A stretch of 9,007 nucleotides of DNA, taken from contig SIAZ01000152.1 of assembly GCA_009695405.1 (NCBI GenBank), forward strand, positions 1 through 9,007, given 5' to 3'. This stretch comes from Pedosphaera sp. Lineage in GTDB: Bacteria > Verrucomicrobiota > Verrucomicrobiia > Limisphaerales > UBA9464. Both the position numbers and the translations under genes were made by a program. Under the pieces are notes generated by a model. That model was not told the DNA's origin. It saw nothing but the letters and a program-made list of their open reading frames with translations, and did not search any database. Shown here piece by piece: positions 5,755-9,007 of the stretch (positions within the stretch are counted from its first letter, which is position 1; every line of letters starts with the position of its first letter).

Positions 5755-8700
5755 GGAATAAAGATGAATTCCTTTAAATTAAACAGCGTGTGGGCCAGGT
5801 CTTTCCAAACGGTGCGATTGTTCAGGACATCCGTTTCGGCAACTGCATGGGTTGCTGCTAAAGTCCGCAGAACCTGAGTGAATTGGTGGAGTTCTTTTGG
5901 GCTGGCAGGCCGTCCCAATCCACTTTTGAACATGGCTTCGATACGTTCAGAATTGTCGCGATGCCGCTCGGTTAGTAGTAACCCGGCCCAGAGGTCAGCC
6001 ATGGCTAAAACGAAAGGGTCATTTAGTAATGCGAGACTTTGTGCCGGTACGTTTGAAGCGTCTCGACGCCCTTGAGTGACCTTGCCACCCGGTAAATTAA
6101 ACGCGCCTAAAAAGTGGGGTGATTCCATCAATTGTACCTTTAAGTAAAGACTTCGACGTCCGTGGCCATCGATGGGACCGGTGTAAAGCCGTTTATCAGG
6201 ATCCGCTTTTTCACGATACGGATGGACACTCGGCCCGTAAAGTCGCGGATCCAGACGACCTGATACCGCTAGAAGACTATCACGAATGACCTCAGCTTCG
6301 GCACGGCGAGCGGAGTAATGGGAGAGCAGGCGGTTGTCAGGATCTTGGAGTTGAGCTTTCTCGGTGGGGTTATTAGCAGACTGAAAGGCTTCGCTTAGGA
6401 CCAAGGTGCGAACTAATTTTTTGATCGACCAACCATCGGAAATAAATTGGGAGGCGAGATAATCTAAAAGCTCTGGGTGCGAGGGGGCTTCACCCAAATG
6501 GCCGAAGTCGTCCGGTGTGGTGACCAATCCTTTGCCAAAGACCCATTGCCAAGCTCGGTTGACGAAGACTCGACTGGTCAGTGGATTGTCGGATCGAGTG
6601 ATGAGTTGGGCGACACCTGCACGACCACTTCCCTGAAAATCGCCCTTAAAATCGCGAGGCGTTAGGGCTCGGATATAGCCGCGTTCAGCCAATTCACCCG
6701 GCTTTTCATAGTCGCCCCGTTGCAAGATAGGTTGAGCAAAACCTGATCCTTTATCGGCCATTCCTGGGATCACTGTGGGCGAGATAATCTGTTTTTCAAT
6801 TGTCCGATAGCTGGCTAAAATTTTGGTCAAACGCGGCGTGGAATTTGTCCGGTTAGAAAGGAGTCGATTCTTCACCAACCAATCGAGCCATTGGACATCA
6901 TCATCGGTGGCGCGATTGGCTGCAAATGAGGCGACGACGGCTTTAGCAATTGATGCGTAACGGCTAGCGACTTCCTCTTTTGTGGAGGGCGTGGGTTGAG
7001 AAAATAAACGAGAAAGAGGACTTAGATCCTCGCGAGGTGTTTCTACGGTATTGTGTTGAACGATACGTCGTACACCCCACCAAGTGCGGGGGTTTTTGGA
7101 ATGTTCCTTGTAGGTGCCTCGCAGGTTTTCTGAGTCTTTACCAAGTGTCCCGAGTATATCCGGAAATTTAGGGTTATCCCAGAAGGTCAACAACTCCGCG
7201 TAGGGATGGAGTTGGTCGGTTTTCTCAGGAAAGTCCACCGTGACCCAAGTCCACTCGTTATGGTGTAGAGAATGTTGGTGGTTATAATTCAGTTGGCAGT
7301 TATTAAAGACAATTCGTGCCAAACTATAACGCCCTCCTTGTACTTCGAAACTGAGTTTACTTTTGCTGCGTTGCAGAGCAGGGGACCGGAGTGCCCCGTT
7401 CAGTCGATCGGACAGGGCATAGGTGAACAATTCTGAGGGGAGGACCCCTTTGAGAACGGAGTCGCCCTCCAGCGAAATCAGAAAATCGTCATGTACTGAC
7501 ACGCCTTTTCTTAGTCCCATGCCATCGGTATGCCAATCCTTGGGTAGTTCGAGGCGAAAGTCGGCGAGAGTGGCGAAGTTTGTGCGGTTAAATTCAGAGC
7601 GAAGGTTGGCTTCTGCAGTCCTAGTGGCACCCAACTTAGACCACTCGTCACTTATGTTTTGGACTTCGGGCCGGGTGACGGCATACCAAGCGTGCAAGGG
7701 ATGGTTGATAGGGGGTGCTTTATCCTTTAGATCAGCGACCAGCTCTTGCAATTTTCGGACATCCACTGTGGGTGCCTCGTTTTGCCAAACAGTAGCAAGT
7801 TCGGCGCGAACCTCTTGCTTCAATCGTTGCAATTGGATCAGTGCGTCTCGATTGACCTCCGGAGCATCCAAGGTTTGCTGAACCGGCCGAGAACTGCGCA
7901 GGACACCGAGAAGCGCATGGTAATCCTTGGTAGAAACGGCATCTAACTTATGATCGTGGCAGCGGGCACAGGCGACCGTCGTCGCTTGAAACGTTTTGGT
8001 AAGGGTATCGAGTTGGTTATCAATAATATCATAACCAATCGATCCAAAGGTGACGCAACTATCATGGTTCACTTCGCCGAAACGATAAAAGGCAGGACCG
8101 ATGGCGGATTCATTGTAGTGACCAGTCAGATTCCAACGGGGCTTTGCTAACAAATCTCCGGCAATGTGCTCGCGAACGAATTGGTCGTAAGGCAGGTCGG
8201 CATTAAAAGCGCGGATTAAATAATCCCGATATCGCCAAGCATAAGCCACATCGTAATTCCACTCGCTGCCATGCGTCTCGGTGAAGCGGACAACGTCGAG
8301 CCAATGACGGGTGAAACGTTCACCAAACTGAGGGTTCGCTAATAATTGATCGACAAGTGCCGAGTAGGCTTTCGCCTGGTTCTTCCGCGAAGCCAGCGTA
8401 AAGGCTTCCACCTCCGCTGAGGTAGGAGGAAGTCCAGTGAGGATCAAAGTTGCACGACGAAGAAGAGTCATAGCATCGGCGCGAGGGGAGGGAATAAGAC
8501 GCGACTTGGCCATTTTATCCTGCAAATAGAGGTCGACTATTTTAGGTGGTTTGTCGGTGGAAACTGAGTGAGACGGCGGGAGTCGACGAACCGGTATCAA
8601 GCTCCACCAGTTTTGGCGTTGGGCAAAAACCTGATCCCAATTCCCTCGCACCTTGACGTCAGGCGGGGAAATTCGAGGGTCAAAGGCACCGTGTTCAATC

Positions 8701-8870
8701 CAATTTTTTAGATCACTAATTTCTGTTTCGCTGAGTTGGACTCTTACCTTTCCCGGTGGTCGACGTTCTTGATCGGACCAATGCACCGCTTGAAAGATCA
8801 GGGACTCATTCGGTCGGCTGGGGATGACTGCTGGACCGGAGGCCCCACCCTTTTGCCAACCGCCGTAACT
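5751..8870 (-). CDS. PSD1-type protein (DUF1549 and DUF1553), 5' end missing
   Basis: About 1039 codons stay open on the minus strand to TGA 5753-5751. Numbering from the TTG at 8873, the order is: end of a planctomycete cytochrome-c-like (PSD1) domain, with WQKGGASGPAV (6-16) and RRPPGKV (37-43); DUF1549 from about 113 to 330, with LLRRATLILTGLPP (137-150), RHWLDVVRF (189-197) and a CxxCH-type CARCHDHK (302-309); a middle region of mostly beta character (about 440-575); and DUF1553 from about 750 to 1010, with NPLTSRVFVNR (763-773), TPDDFG (786-791) and LLNDPFV (949-955). The signal peptide and the first haem-type CxxCH expected before residue 1 are absent. TAA at 8885-8883 closes the frame upstream, and the TTG start is not credible since family sequence is cut there. 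It was the first gene of a pair with DUF1501. Role unknown; probably exported. Confidence 0.88.
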   Translation of the reverse strand, partial: SYGGWQKGGASGPAVIPSRPNESLIFQAVHWSDQERRPPGKVRVQLSETEISDLKNWIEHGAFDPRISPPDVKVRGNWDQVFAQRQNWWSLIPVRRLPPSHSVSTDKPPKIVDLYLQDKMAKSRLIPSPRADAMTLLRRATLILTGLPPTSAEVEAFTLASRKNQAKAYSALVDQLLANPQFGERFTRHWLDVVRFTETHGSEWNYDVAYAWRYRDYLIRAFNADLPYDQFVREHIAGDLLAKPRWNLTGHYNESAIGPAFYRFGEVNHDSCVTFGSIGYDIIDNQLDTLTKTFQATTVACARCHDHKLDAVSTKDYHALLGVLRSSRPVQQTLDAPEVNRDALIQLQRLKQEVRAELATVWQNEAPTVDVRKLQELVADLKDKAPPINHPLHAWYAVTRPEVQNISDEWSKLGATRTAEANLRSEFNRTNFATLADFRLELPKDWHTDGMGLRKGVSVHDDFLISLEGDSVLKGVLPSELFTYALSDRLNGALRSPALQRSKSKLSFEVQGGRYSLARIVFNNCQLNYNHQHSLHHNEWTWVTVDFPEKTDQLHPYAELLTFWDNPKFPDILGTLGKDSENLRGTYKEHSKNPRTWWGVRRIVQHNTVETPREDLSPLSRLFSQPTPSTKEEVASRYASIAKAVVASFAANRATDDDVQWLDWLVKNRLLSNRTNSTPRLTKILASYRTIEKQIISPTVIPGMADKGSGFAQPILQRGDYEKPGELAERGYIRALTPRDFKGDFQGSGRAGVAQLITRSDNPLTSRVFVNRAWQWVFGKGLVTTPDDFGHLGEAPSHPELLDYLASQFISDGWSIKKLVRTLVLSEAFQSANNPTEKAQLQDPDNRLLSHYSARRAEAEVIRDSLLAVSGRLDPRLYGPSVHPYREKADPDKRLYTGPIDGHGRRSLYLKVQLMESPHFLGAFNLPGGKVTQGRRDASNVPAQSLALLNDPFVLAMADLWAGLLLTERHRDNSERIEAMFKSGLGRPASPKELHQFTQVLRTLAATHAVAETDVLNNRTVWKDLAHTLFNLKEFIFIP

Positions 8871-8890
8871 CAAAAGGGGGTGTTACCCAA
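8868..8890 (+). repeat. Direct repeat copy 1 at the break in the PSD1 gene
   Basis: ACTCAAAAGGGGG followed by TGTTACCCAA. Copy 2 lies at 8917-8938. They differ by one base and one extra G. The PSD1 homology ends at the first base of this copy, so it probably marks the edge of inserted DNA. Confidence 0.75.
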
Positions 8891-8916
8891 GACGAGGCCG
8901 GAAAATGCTCCGGTTG

Positions 8917-8938
8917 ACTCAAAAGTGGTGTTACCCAA
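8917..8938 (+). repeat. Direct repeat copy 2
   Basis: ACTCAAAAGTGG followed by TGTTACCCAA, 49 bases after copy 1 (start to start). Between the copies, CCGGA (8898-8902) and TCCGG (8909-8913) can form a small hairpin. Confidence 0.75.
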
Positions 8939-9007
8939 AGTCCCCTGAAATTTGGAAGCGAAGGAAGCCGGGGCCCGGTGGCAGTCCGGCCTCCCTCGTT
9001 CCCGTTT

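Larger units (their letters stand above)
8868..9007. mobile_element. Possible mobile-element end (IS21-like?), cut by window edge
   Basis: The region starts where PSD1 coding sequence ends and carries two short direct repeats spaced about 50 bases apart. Repeated end sequences of this size are typical of IS21-family termini, where they bind the transposase. No transposase gene lies in the 140 bases available. The last part (8970-9007) is rich in G and C and shows no recognisable gene. IS21 membership is an inference from the repeat pattern alone. Confidence 0.4.

Noticed and set aside
7423..7946. Plus-strand open frames opposite the PSD1 gene
   Set aside because: They mirror the strongly conserved minus-strand gene and show no domain motifs.
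8871..8873. TTG start codon for a 1040-residue PSD1 protein
   Set aside because: Family sequence is cut at this point and the expected signal peptide and first CxxCH are missing; the codon lies in the direct repeat, so it is a chance start.
8736..8948. 70-codon plus-strand frame at the right end
   Set aside because: It crosses the PSD1 break and is antisense to PSD1 coding sequence, with no recognisable features.

Overview
The window looks like part of a bacterial chromosome from the Planctomycetota/Verrucomicrobiota group. The evidence is a large PSD1-type protein (DUF1549 plus DUF1553) followed directly by a DUF1501 protein, a gene pair expanded mainly in those phyla. The two genes read on the minus strand and fill the right half (4330 to about 8870). 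The left half (1 to 4294) is a graveyard of IS66-family transposon DNA and broken chromosomal genes. No rRNA, tRNA or CRISPR array was seen.

Layout. 1-147 is the left end of an IS66-family element that runs leftwards out of the window. 148-716 is a chromosomal island holding two truncated genes joined at their missing 5' sides: an internal piece of larC (nickel-pincer cofactor synthesis, minus strand) and the C-terminal end of an APC-family amino-acid permease (plus strand). 717-4294 is a second IS66-family element facing the opposite way. Its first 146 bases are about 95% identical to the inverted copy at 2-147, and its other end is a degenerate terminal repeat at 4266-4294. It holds decayed tnpA (two stops), tnpB (one stop) and tnpC (two internal deletions, three frames). 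About 1.5 kb of extra DNA between tnpB and tnpC carries a gene of the Rpn / PD-(D/E)XK nuclease family, itself split by a -1 shift at a run of six A. 4330-5754 is the DUF1501 gene, with a single in-frame amber codon. 5751-~8870 is the PSD1 gene, which has lost its 5' end. 8868-9007 has two direct copies of a 22-23 base sequence and resembles the end of another mobile element, possibly IS21-like.

How the parts relate. PSD1 and DUF1501 overlap by four bases (ATGA) and were clearly an operon for exported proteins of uncharacterised role. That operon is now boxed in: a probable mobile-element end sits in its upstream gene, an amber codon in its downstream gene, and an IS66 end 35 bases past its last stop. 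The IS66 copies explain the broken larC and probably later rearrangements, since no 8-base target duplication flanks the complete copy. The only accessory gene with a largely intact catalytic domain is the Rpn-type nuclease; its ATGA-coupled separate C-terminal reading frame is the most interesting feature here.
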